The notes beneath the pieces are model-generated. The model worked only from the letters and a program-made list of their open reading frames with translations, had not been told where the DNA came from and made no database searches. A program made the position numbers and the translations under genes. A stretch of DNA of 64,000 nucleotides from Xanthomonas fragariae (GTDB lineage Bacteria; Pseudomonadota; Gammaproteobacteria; Xanthomonadales; Xanthomonadaceae): assembly GCF_900183975.1 (NCBI RefSeq), contig NZ_LT853882.1:2659501-2723500 (forward strand), written 5' to 3'. Shown here piece after piece: positions 39,326 to 47,728 of this stretch; positions within the stretch are counted from its first letter, which is position 1, and every line of letters starts with the position of its first letter.

Positions 39326-39403
39326 AACGCGTCGCCACGCGCCAGCGGAGGCAAACCACCAGTAGCCTCCACCCTTCATCACACGTGCGCGTGGCGACGC
39401 GTT
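39326..39403. repeat. Long nested palindrome between cysS and sufE
   Basis: AACGCGTCGCCACGCGC (39,326-39,342) is repeated as a perfect inverse at 39,387-39,403. The 44-base interior contains a second inverted pair, GGAGGC and GCCTCC. The whole can extrude as a long cruciform or RNA hairpin. It has no T run, so it is more like a REP/ERIC-type palindromic unit than a terminator. Confidence 0.7.
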
Positions 39404-39492
39404 CATTTAACTGCGAGCGCCTCAGGTCGATCGCCGCGCACCCCCTTCCCCGCAGGGTGAGGGGCTATCACCGAATGATTCTGGATTTTTTA

Positions 39493-39930
39493 ATGACCAA
39501 CTCCCCTTTCCCGCTCGAATCCACTGCCGTCGAAGCGCAGGCCACCATTGCCGAAGAATTCTCTTTCTTTGGCGACTGGTCCGAGCGCTATCAGTATCTG
39601 ATCGATCTGGGCCGCAAGCTGCCAGCGTTCCCCGAACAGTGGAAGACCGAAGAACATCGTTTGTATGGTTGCCAGTCGATGGTGTGGATCGTGCCGGAAG
39701 GCAATGCCGAGCGCCTGGACTTCCATGCTGTCAGCGATTCGACAATCGTCTCCGGGCTGATCTATCTCGCATTGCGCGTGTATTCCGGGCGTAGCGCGCA
39801 GGAGATCCTGGCCACCGAGCCGGACTACATCGCCGGGATTGGATTGGCCAAGCATCTGTCGCCGACCCGCAGCAATGGCGTGGCCGCGATGCTGGCCTTC
39901 ATTCGCGACACCGCGCGCGCGCAGCAGTGA
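39493..39930 (+). CDS. sufE: Cysteine desulfuration protein SufE
   Basis: Accepts persulfide sulfur from the SufS cysteine desulfurase for Fe-S cluster assembly. The acceptor Cys is in RLYGCQSMVW, and FSFFGDWSERYQYLIDLGRKLP is the conserved N-terminal part. ATG 39493 gives 145 residues, the normal length; the longer open frame covers the palindrome and is not coding-like. The following transporter overlaps its stop. Confidence 0.92.
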   Translation: MTNSPFPLESTAVEAQATIAEEFSFFGDWSERYQYLIDLGRKLPAFPEQWKTEEHRLYGCQSMVWIVPEGNAERLDFHAVSDSTIVSGLIYLALRVYSGRSAQEILATEPDYIAGIGLAKHLSPTRSNGVAAMLAFIRDTARAQQ

Positions 39931-41174
39931 GCCCGCCGATGAAGCCCGCCGCCTCGCTGCGCACCCTGTTCGCCTATCCGGGCTTCGTCCTGGTGCTGCT
40001 GTATCGCGTGGCGGCAATGCTGTCGTATCAGATCGTTGCGGTGACGGTCGGTTGGCATATCTACGAGATCACCCGCAACCCGCTCTCGCTCGGGCTGATC
40101 GGGCTGGCGGAGATACTGCCGTTCTTCTGCATCGCGCCGTTTGCGGGCTACCTGGTCGATCACCTGCCACTCAGACGTCTGGGCACGATCGCGGTGCTGG
40201 GATTGGTCGCCACCGCGCTACTGCTATTGGCGATCACGCTCGGCTGGCTATCCATGCAAGGCGTGTGGCCGATCTACGCGGCCATCGCACTGACCGGTGC
40301 AGCACGCTCATTTCTGTCGCCGGTTTACAACGCATTGTTTGCGCGTGCGCTGCCGCGCGAGGCATTCGCACGCGGCGCCAGCATCGGCAGCGTCACCTTC
40401 CAGGCCGGCATGGTGATCGGCCCGGCGCTGGGCGGTGTGCTGGTCGGCTGGGGAGGTAAAGGCCTGGCCTACGGCGTTGCCGCAAGCGTGGCGTTGGTAG
40501 CGATTCTGGCCTTGGCGGTGTTGCGCGTCAGCGAGCCGGTCAAAAAAGGCCCACGCGCGCCGATCTTCAGCAGCATCGCCGAAGGTGCACAGTTCGTGCT
40601 GTCCAACCAGATCATGTTGGGCGCCATGGCGCTGGACATGTTTTCGGTGTTGTTGGGCGGCGCGGTGTCGATGCTGCCCGCCTTCATCCACGACATCCTG
40701 CACTACGGCCCGGAAGGCCTGGGCATCCTGCGCGGCGCACCGGCGCTGGGCTCGATCGTGGTGGGCGTGTGGCTGTCGCGGCACCCGCTGCAGCGCAATG
40801 CCGGGCGCATCCTGATGTTGTCGGTGGCCGGCTTCGGACTGTGCACGATCGCGTTCGGGCTGTCGCGGCACTTCTGGTTGTCGGGGGCAATTTTGCTGGT
40901 TTACGGCATGTGCGACGGTGTGTCAGTCGTGGTGCGTCAGACCATCCTGCAGCTTGCTACGCCGGACGCGATGCGTGGCCGGGTCTCATCGATCAACGGC
41001 ATTTTCATCGGCTCCTCCAATGAGCTGGGCGCTTTCTATGACGGCGTGATGGCGCGCTTGGTCGGCTTGGTGCCAGCGGTTGTGATCGGCGGCTGCGTCA
41101 CCCTGGGCGTGGTGGCATTCACTGCATGGAGGGCGCCGCGCTTGCGCAAGCTGGATCTGCGCGACTTGCAGTGA
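39927..41174 (+). CDS. Major facilitator superfamily transporter, EntS-like
   Basis: A 415-residue inner-membrane protein with about 12 hydrophobic spans of the MFS_3/EntS-like group (SYQIVAVTVGWHIYEITRNPLSLGLIG; loop DHLPLRRL). The substrate cannot be predicted; relatives include siderophore exporters and drug efflux pumps. A GTG at 39927 overlaps the sufE stop; ATG 39939 is an alternative. A strong bidirectional terminator follows. Confidence 0.82.
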   Translation: MSPPMKPAASLRTLFAYPGFVLVLLYRVAAMLSYQIVAVTVGWHIYEITRNPLSLGLIGLAEILPFFCIAPFAGYLVDHLPLRRLGTIAVLGLVATALLLLAITLGWLSMQGVWPIYAAIALTGAARSFLSPVYNALFARALPREAFARGASIGSVTFQAGMVIGPALGGVLVGWGGKGLAYGVAASVALVAILALAVLRVSEPVKKGPRAPIFSSIAEGAQFVLSNQIMLGAMALDMFSVLLGGAVSMLPAFIHDILHYGPEGLGILRGAPALGSIVVGVWLSRHPLQRNAGRILMLSVAGFGLCTIAFGLSRHFWLSGAILLVYGMCDGVSVVVRQTILQLATPDAMRGRVSSINGIFIGSSNELGAFYDGVMARLVGLVPAVVIGGCVTLGVVAFTAWRAPRLRKLDLRDLQ

Positions 41175-41217
41175 GTGTTGGCCAACAGACCATACTCCAG
41201 CGCAATGAATGACCCAT

Positions 41218-41246
41218 AAAAAACCCCGCGCAAAGCGGGGGTTTTT
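41218..41246. terminator. Bidirectional terminator between the MFS gene and dksA
   Basis: AAAAAACCCCGC, loop GCAAA, GCGGGGGTTTTT; T runs on both strands. It separates the rightward transporter gene from the leftward dksA-like gene. Confidence 0.88.
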
Positions 41247-41280
41247 ATTCGATAACTGCGGTTAGGCAGCTGCTGAAAGA

Positions 41281-42321
41281 TCAGTCGCCCTGCTGCTTCT
41301 GCAGGTGCTCCCAACGCTCTTGCGCGTCGATAGTACGCTCAGCGGTCAGACGCGCTTCCAGCCGGTCCAGGCCGATCTCTTCGCCGGTGTCCACGCAATA
41401 GCCGTAATCGCCGTCTTCCAGGCGCTTGAGCGTGCTGTCGATCTTGGAGATCAGCTTGCGTGCACGGTCGCGGGCACGCAGTTCCAGCGAGTTCTCGGTC
41501 TCGCGGGTGGCACGCTCCGCTTCGTCGCCGATGTCGCGCACTTCTTCGCGCAGGTTCTCGATGGTCTGCTTGGACTCCTCGACCATCTCGTTGCGCCAAC
41601 GCTGCAGGCGCTGCCGGAAATACTCCTGCTGCAACTTGCTCATGTACTCCTCATCCGCAGCAGGCTTGTAGCCCTGCGGCAGGATCGGGCGACCGGTTGC
41701 TTCGTCGGTCTTGTACTCGACCACCCTGTACTTGGTTTTTGGGGTCGGGCCGGACGGTTTCGAGGTCACAGCCACAGCCACCTTGCCGACCGGACGGGGC
41801 GCGGCAGGCTTGGCGGGGGCTTCGGTTTTGGTTGGTGTTTTAGCTGAAGATTTCGAAACGGGCACGGGATTCTTAAGTGACGGGGTCGCAGGCTTTGCCG
41901 GCTTCGCAGGGACGGCCTTCGGGGCCGGTGCGGGCGCGGGCTTTTCAGCCTTGACCGGGACTGACTTGGCCGGAGCGGGCCTGGCGACCGGCTTCGGTAC
42001 GGACTTGGGCGCCGCCGGCGTTTCGGCCGGTTGGGCGGCAGCCGGAGCTGCCTTGTTTGCCGCCGGCTTGGCAGCGCTCTTGGCGACGGGTTTCACTGGC
42101 TTGGGGGGTGCGGGCTTAGACGCGGTGCTCTTGGAGGCCGGCGCCGGCTTGACGGCGGTCTTCGTCGCAGCTGCCTTCTTTGCAGACGGTTGCTTGGTGG
42201 CCGCCGTCGCCTGCTTGGCAGCCGGTGTTGCAGCGGCGCGCTCCGCTGGCTTCTTCGCAACGGGTTTGGCGGACTTCTTGGCGGCCTCTACGGCCTTTTT
42301 TGCAGGTTTTTTTCCAGCCAC
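41281..42321 (-). CDS. dksA: DksA-family RNA polymerase-binding regulator with long basic N-terminal extension
   Basis: Secondary-channel regulator acting with ppGpp. The C-terminal ~130 residues match DksA: coiled coil with the tip motif DIGDEAERAT (the two Asp and Ala positions kept), then RDRARKLISKIDSTLKRLEDGDYGYC. Of the four zinc-finger Cys only the first (GYC) remains; the others read Thr, Thr and Ala (VDTGEE; ERTIDAQ). The first ~215 residues are a Lys/Ala/Pro repeat tail. I favour GTG 42321 (AAGGATGAG upstream), giving 346 residues; the frame is open to 42384. Strongly leftward, convergent with the MFS gene. Confidence 0.88.
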   Translation of the reverse strand: MAGKKPAKKAVEAAKKSAKPVAKKPAERAAATPAAKQATAATKQPSAKKAAATKTAVKPAPASKSTASKPAPPKPVKPVAKSAAKPAANKAAPAAAQPAETPAAPKSVPKPVARPAPAKSVPVKAEKPAPAPAPKAVPAKPAKPATPSLKNPVPVSKSSAKTPTKTEAPAKPAAPRPVGKVAVAVTSKPSGPTPKTKYRVVEYKTDEATGRPILPQGYKPAADEEYMSKLQQEYFRQRLQRWRNEMVEESKQTIENLREEVRDIGDEAERATRETENSLELRARDRARKLISKIDSTLKRLEDGDYGYCVDTGEEIGLDRLEARLTAERTIDAQERWEHLQKQQGD

Positions 42322-42407
42322 GAAACGCTCATCCTTAGTTCTCCCGGGGCCCGGGAAAGCAGGGGTCTTTATAGCGTACCCCACGGACCCCCGGCAACCA
42401 CCTATTA

Positions 42408-42707
42408 GTGCAAGTGGAATATCATTGGCAAGTGATCGGCCGTCTACTCATCGCGCTGCTGCGCTTCTACAAGTTGTTCATCAGCCCCCTGCTCGGGCCG
42501 CGCTGCCGTTTTGCGCCCAGCTGCTCGGAGTATGCGATGACCGCGATCGGCCGCTTCGGCCCGCTATGCGGCGGCTGGCTTGCCGCACGCAGGCTCGGGC
42601 GTTGCCACCCCTTCCATCCGGGCGGGTTCGATCCGGTGCCCGAAGCGCCCCCGTCCGCTTCCCCGCCCCCGTCTTCTTCCTGTCGCTGCAAAGGACACCA
42701 TCCATGA
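42408..42707 (+). CDS. yidD: Membrane protein insertion efficiency factor YidD
   Basis: Small membrane-associated protein that assists YidC insertion. Family core [30 protein letters not shown] (two of the conserved Cys) and HPGGFDPVP are clear. The true start may be the GTG at 42432 (VIGRLL), closer to family length, and the Pro/Ser-rich C-terminal tail is variable. Its stop overlaps the dihydroorotase start (ATGA), an uncommon neighbour since yidD usually sits with rnpA-yidC. Confidence 0.88.
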   Translation: MQVEYHWQVIGRLLIALLRFYKLFISPLLGPRCRFAPSCSEYAMTAIGRFGPLCGGWLAARRLGRCHPFHPGGFDPVPEAPPSASPPPSSSCRCKGHHP

Positions 42708-44053
42708 GCCGTACCATCATCGTCAACGCCCGCCTGGTCAATGAAGGCAAGGAGTTCGACGCCGATCTCCTGATCGAGGGTGGCCGCATCGCCAAGATCG
42801 ATAGCACGATCCCCCCGGCTCCAGGCGATACCGTCGTAGACGCGGCCGGGCGCTGGGTGCTGCCGGGCATGATCGACGACCAGGTGCATTTCCGCGAGCC
42901 GGGCCTGACCCACAAGGGCGACATCGCGACCGAATCCGGCGCTGCCGTGGCCGGTGGCCTGACCAGCTTCATGGACATGCCCAACACCAATCCGCCCACC
43001 CTGGATGCGGCCGCGCTGCAGGCCAAGTACGACGCCGCCGCCGGGCGCGCCTGGGCCAACTACGGCTTCTACATGGGCGCCAGCAACGACAACCTGGCCG
43101 CGATCCAGACGCTGGATCCGAAGACCGCGCCGGGCATCAAGGTGTTCATGGGCGCCTCCACCGGCAACATGCTGGTCGACAACCCCGAGACGCTGGACGC
43201 GATCTTCCGCGACGCGCCCACGCCGATCATCACGCACTGCGAAGATACTCCGACCATCGACGCGACGTTAGCCGAATACAAGAAAAAGTACGGCGATGCG
43301 CTGACCCCGCAGATGCATCCGGACATCCGCTCGCGGCAAGCGTGCCTGAAGTCCTCACAACTGGCGGTGTCGCTGGCGCGCAAGCACAACACCCGCCTGC
43401 ACGTGCTGCACATCTCCACTGTCGACGAACTGGCGCTATTCGAATCCGGCCCGCTGGTTGATGCCAATGGCAAGGTGCGCAAGCGCATCACCGCCGAAAC
43501 CTGCATCCACTTCCTGCGCTTTGACCGCAGCGATTACGCGCGACTGGGCAACCTGATCAAGTGCAATCCCGCGATCAAGGACGCCGGCGACCGTCTGGCG
43601 CTGATCGAGGCGTTAGCCGAAGACGTCATCGACGTGCTCGCCACCGACCACGCCCCGCATACGTGGGAAGAAAAGCACAAGCCCTACGCGCAGGCTCCAT
43701 CCGGCTTGCCGTTGGTGCAATACGCACTGGTTGCCGCGCTGGAGCTGGTGCACGAGGGCAAGCTGCCGATCACCCGCATCGTGCAGAAGTTCGCGCATGC
43801 GCCGGCGCAGCTGTTCGATGTGGAAGAGCGCGGTTTTCTGCGCGAAGGCTACTTCGCGGACCTGGTAATGATCGACAACACCCCGTTCACCTTGAAGCGC
43901 GAGCAGGTGCTGTCCAAGTGCGGCTGGTCGCCGTTCGAAGGCACGACGTTCCGCTCGCGCATCGCCGCAACCTGGGTCAATGGTCAGCAGGTATGGGACG
44001 GCGAGCAGTTGGTCGGCAGCGCTGCCGGCCAGCGCCTGACCTTCGACCGCTAA
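42704..44053 (+). CDS. pyrC: Dihydroorotase, class I type
   Basis: Cyclises carbamoyl aspartate in pyrimidine synthesis. Amidohydrolase motifs: [18 protein letters not shown] (HxH-like metal ligands), the Lys-bearing [11 protein letters not shown] segment, HVLHIST and [12 protein letters not shown] (metal Asp). 449 residues from ATG 42704, with AAAGGA upstream; the frame is open far upstream through the dksA gene, which is only antisense to it. Its stop overlaps the next start (TAATG). Confidence 0.92.
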   Translation: MSRTIIVNARLVNEGKEFDADLLIEGGRIAKIDSTIPPAPGDTVVDAAGRWVLPGMIDDQVHFREPGLTHKGDIATESGAAVAGGLTSFMDMPNTNPPTLDAAALQAKYDAAAGRAWANYGFYMGASNDNLAAIQTLDPKTAPGIKVFMGASTGNMLVDNPETLDAIFRDAPTPIITHCEDTPTIDATLAEYKKKYGDALTPQMHPDIRSRQACLKSSQLAVSLARKHNTRLHVLHISTVDELALFESGPLVDANGKVRKRITAETCIHFLRFDRSDYARLGNLIKCNPAIKDAGDRLALIEALAEDVIDVLATDHAPHTWEEKHKPYAQAPSGLPLVQYALVAALELVHEGKLPITRIVQKFAHAPAQLFDVEERGFLREGYFADLVMIDNTPFTLKREQVLSKCGWSPFEGTTFRSRIAATWVNGQQVWDGEQLVGSAAGQRLTFDR

Positions 44054-44892
44054 TGCGCGCAGCCCTGTTTGGCGCTTGGCTTGTGCTGGGACCGGTCTCG
44101 TTCACTACTGGAAGCGCCGCTGCGCAGCCTGCCATCGCTGCTGAGGTGGCGTTTCCGCAAAGCGCGTCGCAAGGCGCGCTGGTGATCGGCAAGGTGCCAG
44201 CCGGTAGCCGTGTGCAATACGCCGGCCACACCTTGCGTGTGAGCGGCTATGGCAGGGTGGTGTTTGGCATCGGCCGCGACGCCACCGGCCCGCTGCAGGT
44301 GCAGATCACCCGACCCGACGGCGGCAAGGAAACCGCCAGCATTGCGGTGATACCACGCGATTGGCCAGTGGAACGCGTCAACGGCGTGCCACCCAAGACA
44401 GTCAACCCACCTGCTGCGATCGCCGAGCGGATCAAACACGAGCAGGCGCAGGTGACTGCCGCGCGCGACCGCGACGATGCGCGCACCGATTTCGCCCAGG
44501 CGTTCGTCTGGCCGGTGCAGGGCCGTATCAGCGGTCGCTTCGGCAATGCGCGCGTGTACAACGGCCAGTCCGGCGCCGGCCATTCGGGCATGGACATCGC
44601 AGTGCCGACCGGCACGCCGGTGAAGGCACCGGCAGCCGGTGTCGTCACCTTTGCAGCGCCGGATCTGTATCTAACCGGCGGCACTGTGTTGCTGGATCAT
44701 GGCTTCGGCGTCAGTTCCAACTTCCTGCACCTGTCACGCATCGACGTGAAGGTGGGCGACCGGGTCGAGCAAGGCCAGATCATTGCCGCTGTGGGGGCGA
44801 CCGGACGCGCGACCGGGCCGCATCTGCATTGGGGAATGAACTGGTTCGACGTGCGGATCGATCCGTTGTTGGTGCTTGAGCGCGGTAAGTAG
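44053..44892 (+). CDS. M23-family metallopeptidase (periplasmic, LytM-like)
   Basis: A 279-residue exported protein. Signal peptide (LFGAWLVLGPVSFTTGSAAA), a beta-rich middle domain, then an M23 domain with HSGMDIAVPTGTPVKA and the second zinc motif HLHWGMNW near the end. The central part IPRDWPVERVNGVPPKTV resembles the peptidoglycan hydrolases that carry an N-terminal M23 regulatory domain. Predicted to cut peptidoglycan cross-bridges. Coupled to pyrC by a one-base overlap. Confidence 0.9.
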   Translation: MRAALFGAWLVLGPVSFTTGSAAAQPAIAAEVAFPQSASQGALVIGKVPAGSRVQYAGHTLRVSGYGRVVFGIGRDATGPLQVQITRPDGGKETASIAVIPRDWPVERVNGVPPKTVNPPAAIAERIKHEQAQVTAARDRDDARTDFAQAFVWPVQGRISGRFGNARVYNGQSGAGHSGMDIAVPTGTPVKAPAAGVVTFAAPDLYLTGGTVLLDHGFGVSSNFLHLSRIDVKVGDRVEQGQIIAAVGATGRATGPHLHWGMNWFDVRIDPLLVLERGK

Positions 44893-45052
44893 TCGGTTTG
44901 CCGGGTAGCTGGCGTGTGGTAGCGCGATTCAACGTCGCGGCTGCATGTTCACTGGGGTGCGGTCTCGTTGAGAAATCATGCGAACAGAAGAACACCTCGA
45001 CCTCGCCAGCGTGCTACGGCCGCAACTTATGCAACTGTTGCTGATGACCTAG

Positions 45053-46208
45053 GGAACCTCTGAACAACGCACTTCAAATGCGCGACACTACACACCTACG
45101 TTGAGGAGTCATCCATGCAACTGACGTTCGGTGACGCTGAAGGTTTGGGCAAGCGCAAGCAGACTCGCCGCGAGATCTTCCTGGCCGAGATGGAGCAGGT
45201 GGTTCCGTGGAGGCATTTGCTCGGACTGATCGCGCCGCACTATCCGGTGTCGGGGCGGCCTGGTCGACAGCCGTACGCACTGGCGACGATGTTGCGGATT
45301 CATTTGCTGCAGCAGTGGTATGCGTTGAGCGATCCGGCGATGGAAGAAGCGTTGCACGAGATCCGGACCTTGCGCCGTTTTGCCCGGCTCGGCGGTTTGG
45401 ACAATGTTCCCGACGAGACCACGATTCTCAACTTTCGCCGCTTGCTGGAAACCCATGGCCTTGCAGCGCGGATGCTGGAGGCCGTCAACGCGGATCTGGT
45501 GCGCAAGGGTCAGAGCCTGCGGTCCGGCACGATCGTCGATGCAACCCTGATCGCTGCGCCCAGTTCGACCAAGAACACCGACCGCGCGCGCGACCCTGAA
45601 ATGCATCAGACCAAGAAAGGCAATCAGTGGTATTTCGGGATGAAGGCACACATCGGCGTGGATGAGTTTTCCGGGCTGGTGCACTACGTCCGTTGTACGG
45701 CTGCCAATGTGGCCGATGTCACGGTGACCCACGCATTGCTGCACGGCAAAGAAGACAGTGTGTTCGGCGACAGCGGCTACACCGGTGCGGACAAACGCGA
45801 AGAACTGCAGACCTGCAAGGCTGGTTTTTTCATTACCGCCAAGCGTTCGACGATTCAAGCCATTGGCAACAAACGCGAGCGCCGCCAGGAAGAACGTTGG
45901 GAATACTTCAAAGCAAGTGTGCGTGCGAAGGTGGAGCATCCATTCCGCGTGATCAAACGCCAGTTTGGCTACACCAAGGTCCGCTATCGCGGCTTGACCA
46001 AGAACACCGCGCATGTGCTGACCCTGTTCGCACTATCCAATCTGTGGATGGTGCGCCGGCAGTTGCTGCCGGCCAGGGGATAATGCTGTCTGGCGCCAGC
46101 CAACGCCGCAAGAAACCGTAGAAATCGTATCGTACGCATCAACTCTGTGCGCTATTGGCACGCAGCAGGCTCGAATTTTAGAGGTCTGGTGCGTTGTTCA
46201 GACCTTCC
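45053..46208 (+). mobile_element. IS5-group insertion sequence, complete
   Basis: 1,156 bases with ends GGAACCTCTGAACAACGCAC and the inverse of GGAAGGTCTGAACAACGCAC, flanked by CTAG at 45,049-45,052 and 46,209-46,212 (4-bp target duplication of the IS5 group). Carries one intact transposase. Older, decayed relatives occur at 21,234-21,473 and 24,913-25,650. Confidence 0.92.
45115..46083 (+). CDS. IS5-family transposase
   Basis: A 322-residue DDE transposase from ATG 45115 with GAGGAG upstream. DUF772-like N-terminus (FLAEMEQVVPWRHLLGLIAPHYP), ATMLRIHLLQQWYALSDPAMEE, first Asp in GTIVDATLIAAPSSTKN, second in VFGDSGYTGADKR, and the Glu in KASVRAKVEHPFRVIKRQFG. All catalytic blocks look intact, so it is likely active. 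Confidence 0.93.
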   Translation: MQLTFGDAEGLGKRKQTRREIFLAEMEQVVPWRHLLGLIAPHYPVSGRPGRQPYALATMLRIHLLQQWYALSDPAMEEALHEIRTLRRFARLGGLDNVPDETTILNFRRLLETHGLAARMLEAVNADLVRKGQSLRSGTIVDATLIAAPSSTKNTDRARDPEMHQTKKGNQWYFGMKAHIGVDEFSGLVHYVRCTAANVADVTVTHALLHGKEDSVFGDSGYTGADKREELQTCKAGFFITAKRSTIQAIGNKRERRQEERWEYFKASVRAKVEHPFRVIKRQFGYTKVRYRGLTKNTAHVLTLFALSNLWMVRRQLLPARG

Positions 46209-46369
46209 CTAGAACGCGCGGCGCGGTCTTTCTCCAGCATCCACTGATAAAAGCGAAATAACAGGCGTGCAGTAAGGCGCGACCGCATCCATTTCGCGAT
46301 CAAAGAATTGGCCATTGGCAACGCGTAGACCACTGCTGCCGCGATGGCGCTGGTCGACGCAGCACGCAC
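46178..46369 (-). other. Small open frame with its 3' end altered by the IS5-group insertion
   Basis: A 63-codon frame reading LTARLLFRFYQWMLEKDRAAR and then, from the IS end, SREGLNNAPDL. Without the IS it would run on for about eight codons to a TAA at the left flank. It begins with a hydrophobic Ala-rich segment. I do not recognise it and it may not be a gene. Confidence 0.25.
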
Positions 46370-46402
46370 ACGCGACCTTGACGGTCACGCGTGCGAAAGG
46401 CG

Positions 46403-46891
46403 TCAGCGCAGCGGGACGTTCGCCACCTTGTCTTGATAATCCTTCTTCGGGTCCACGCCGAACAACACCTTGATGCCGGCCAGCAGGCTGGATCCATTGC
46501 GCCAGATCTGCGCGTGATCGGTATCCAGGCGCAGCAGCGCCAACTTGGCATCGTCCTTGCCGCCTTCGTACCAGGCAGCGACATGTGGGTTCCACAGACG
46601 CTCGACCACCGCCGGATCGGTGTCTTCGCGCAACGAGCCGCTGATGCTGGCGAACAGGTCGTGCCCCTTGCTGCTGAAGGCGCCAATGACGCGGCGGCCC
46701 TGGCCCAGCATGGAAATCAGCGCATTGTCCTTGGAGGTGAAGAACCAGATCGGACCACCGCTATCGCCTTCGATCTGCGCGGTCATCGGGCGTGCATGCC
46801 CATCTTCCACGCCATCCAAGCCCAGCATCACGGTGCGATCGGATTTCAAGGCTTTCCAGAATTTTTCCTGCAGCTCTTTGGGATCTGCCAT
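46403..46891 (-). CDS. General stress protein 26-like pyridoxamine-phosphate-oxidase-fold protein
   Basis: A 162-residue FMN-binding split-barrel protein of the general stress protein 26 group: FWKALKSDRTVMLGLDG, RPMTAQIEGDSGGPIWFFTSKDN, ISGSLREDTDPAVVERLWNP and WRNGSSLLAGIKVLFG. Family members bind FMN or FAD but no enzymatic role is settled. ATG 46891. Confidence 0.85.
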   Translation of the reverse strand: MADPKELQEKFWKALKSDRTVMLGLDGVEDGHARPMTAQIEGDSGGPIWFFTSKDNALISMLGQGRRVIGAFSSKGHDLFASISGSLREDTDPAVVERLWNPHVAAWYEGGKDDAKLALLRLDTDHAQIWRNGSSLLAGIKVLFGVDPKKDYQDKVANVPLR

Positions 46892-47094
46892 CTCGCTATC
46901 TCACATGCGCGTGTCTACGCGGGTGACTCAGTCTGGAAGTCTCCCTGCCCACGGCATGTGACGATGCGCACTCCTGCCTGCGCATGACGGCAACGCGACT
47001 GGGCTTGGGCACTTACACCATCGACACCGTCTTCCCACTTCAACAACGCCAACCCGACGCCCAAGTCAGCCGGCACGGTAAGTCCCCCTGCGCA

Positions 47095-47533
47095 GCAATG
47101 CAGCAGCAACCACAGTCGGCACATCCAACGGCGCGACACTGACCATACGCGCAGCCGGTGTCCAGGCGCGTCACCTGCGCGTGCAAAACCATTATGTCGA
47201 AGGCACTTACGAGGACGAAAATCAGGCCGCTATGGCGCTGGCGGCACCTGGCGACCAGGCCAGTTTCGAAGATGCGCTGGTGACCGGCAATCAGGGCGCC
47301 TTGCCCTTGCTGATCAGCGCGACCAATGCCGCCGCGGTGATTCGCACCTACTTCAAGAACAGTACCATCAAGGGCGATGTCGACTTCATCTTCGGGATGG
47401 GCGTGGGCGTGTTCGACAATGCCACCATTCATTCGGTCGGTGCATGCCCGGGCAGAAGATGTGGGTTGAACATCCTTCGCATTCGCACGATTGCATTCGC
47501 AACGAAACAAATAAAATTAACCGGTCAGGGTTA
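47095..47533 (+). pseudogene. Pectinesterase (CE8) remnant
   Basis: Coding similarity starts in frame around 47,118 (TSNGATLTIRAAGVQARHL) and continues with VRVQNHYVEGT-like sequence, then VIRTYFKNSTIKGDVDFIFG, the CE8 signature with the catalytic Asp, and VFDNATIHS. It then degenerates (VGACPGRRCG) into a short tail ending 47,533. The usual ~100 N-terminal and ~120 C-terminal residues are gone. Upstream bases from about 46,990 may be further decayed 5' sequence. It points to a former pectin-methylesterase beside the lyase and polygalacturonase genes. Confidence 0.7.
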
Positions 47534-47648
47534 GGATAGAACCCATGCTGCTGAGTCAGCACGTTTGCACTCGAGAAAAACCTGAGTAGCACTGATGATA
47601 GCGGAAGGGAAAATCTGCCATAAACACGGGCACAGCTGCGCTTTGTCT

Positions 47649-47684
47649 TTATATATTTATATATTATAAATTAAATTAATCCGC
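47649..47684. other. AT-rich tract upstream of the protease-like gene
   Basis: A run of almost pure A and T (TATATATTTATATATTATAA and similar) stands out in a GC-rich genome, about 45-80 bases before the next start codon. It could act as a promoter UP-type region, a nucleoid-protein (H-NS/MvaT-like) site, or a relic of acquisition. Confidence 0.5.
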
Positions 47685-47728
47685 CTGGGGCACTCAACTC
47701 TAGGCAAAACATATAGGTTAAAAGCACC

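Noticed and set aside
41711..42703. In-frame 331-codon upstream extension of the dihydroorotase
   Set aside because: This part is the antisense of the dksA tail (Ala/Gly/Leu-rich shadow of the Lys/Ala/Pro repeats) and the dihydroorotase family starts at 42,704.
44893..45048. Possible short gene (MRTEEHLDLASVLRPQL) left of the IS5-group element
   Set aside because: Only 24 codons with no ribosome site and no recognisable homology; too little to support.
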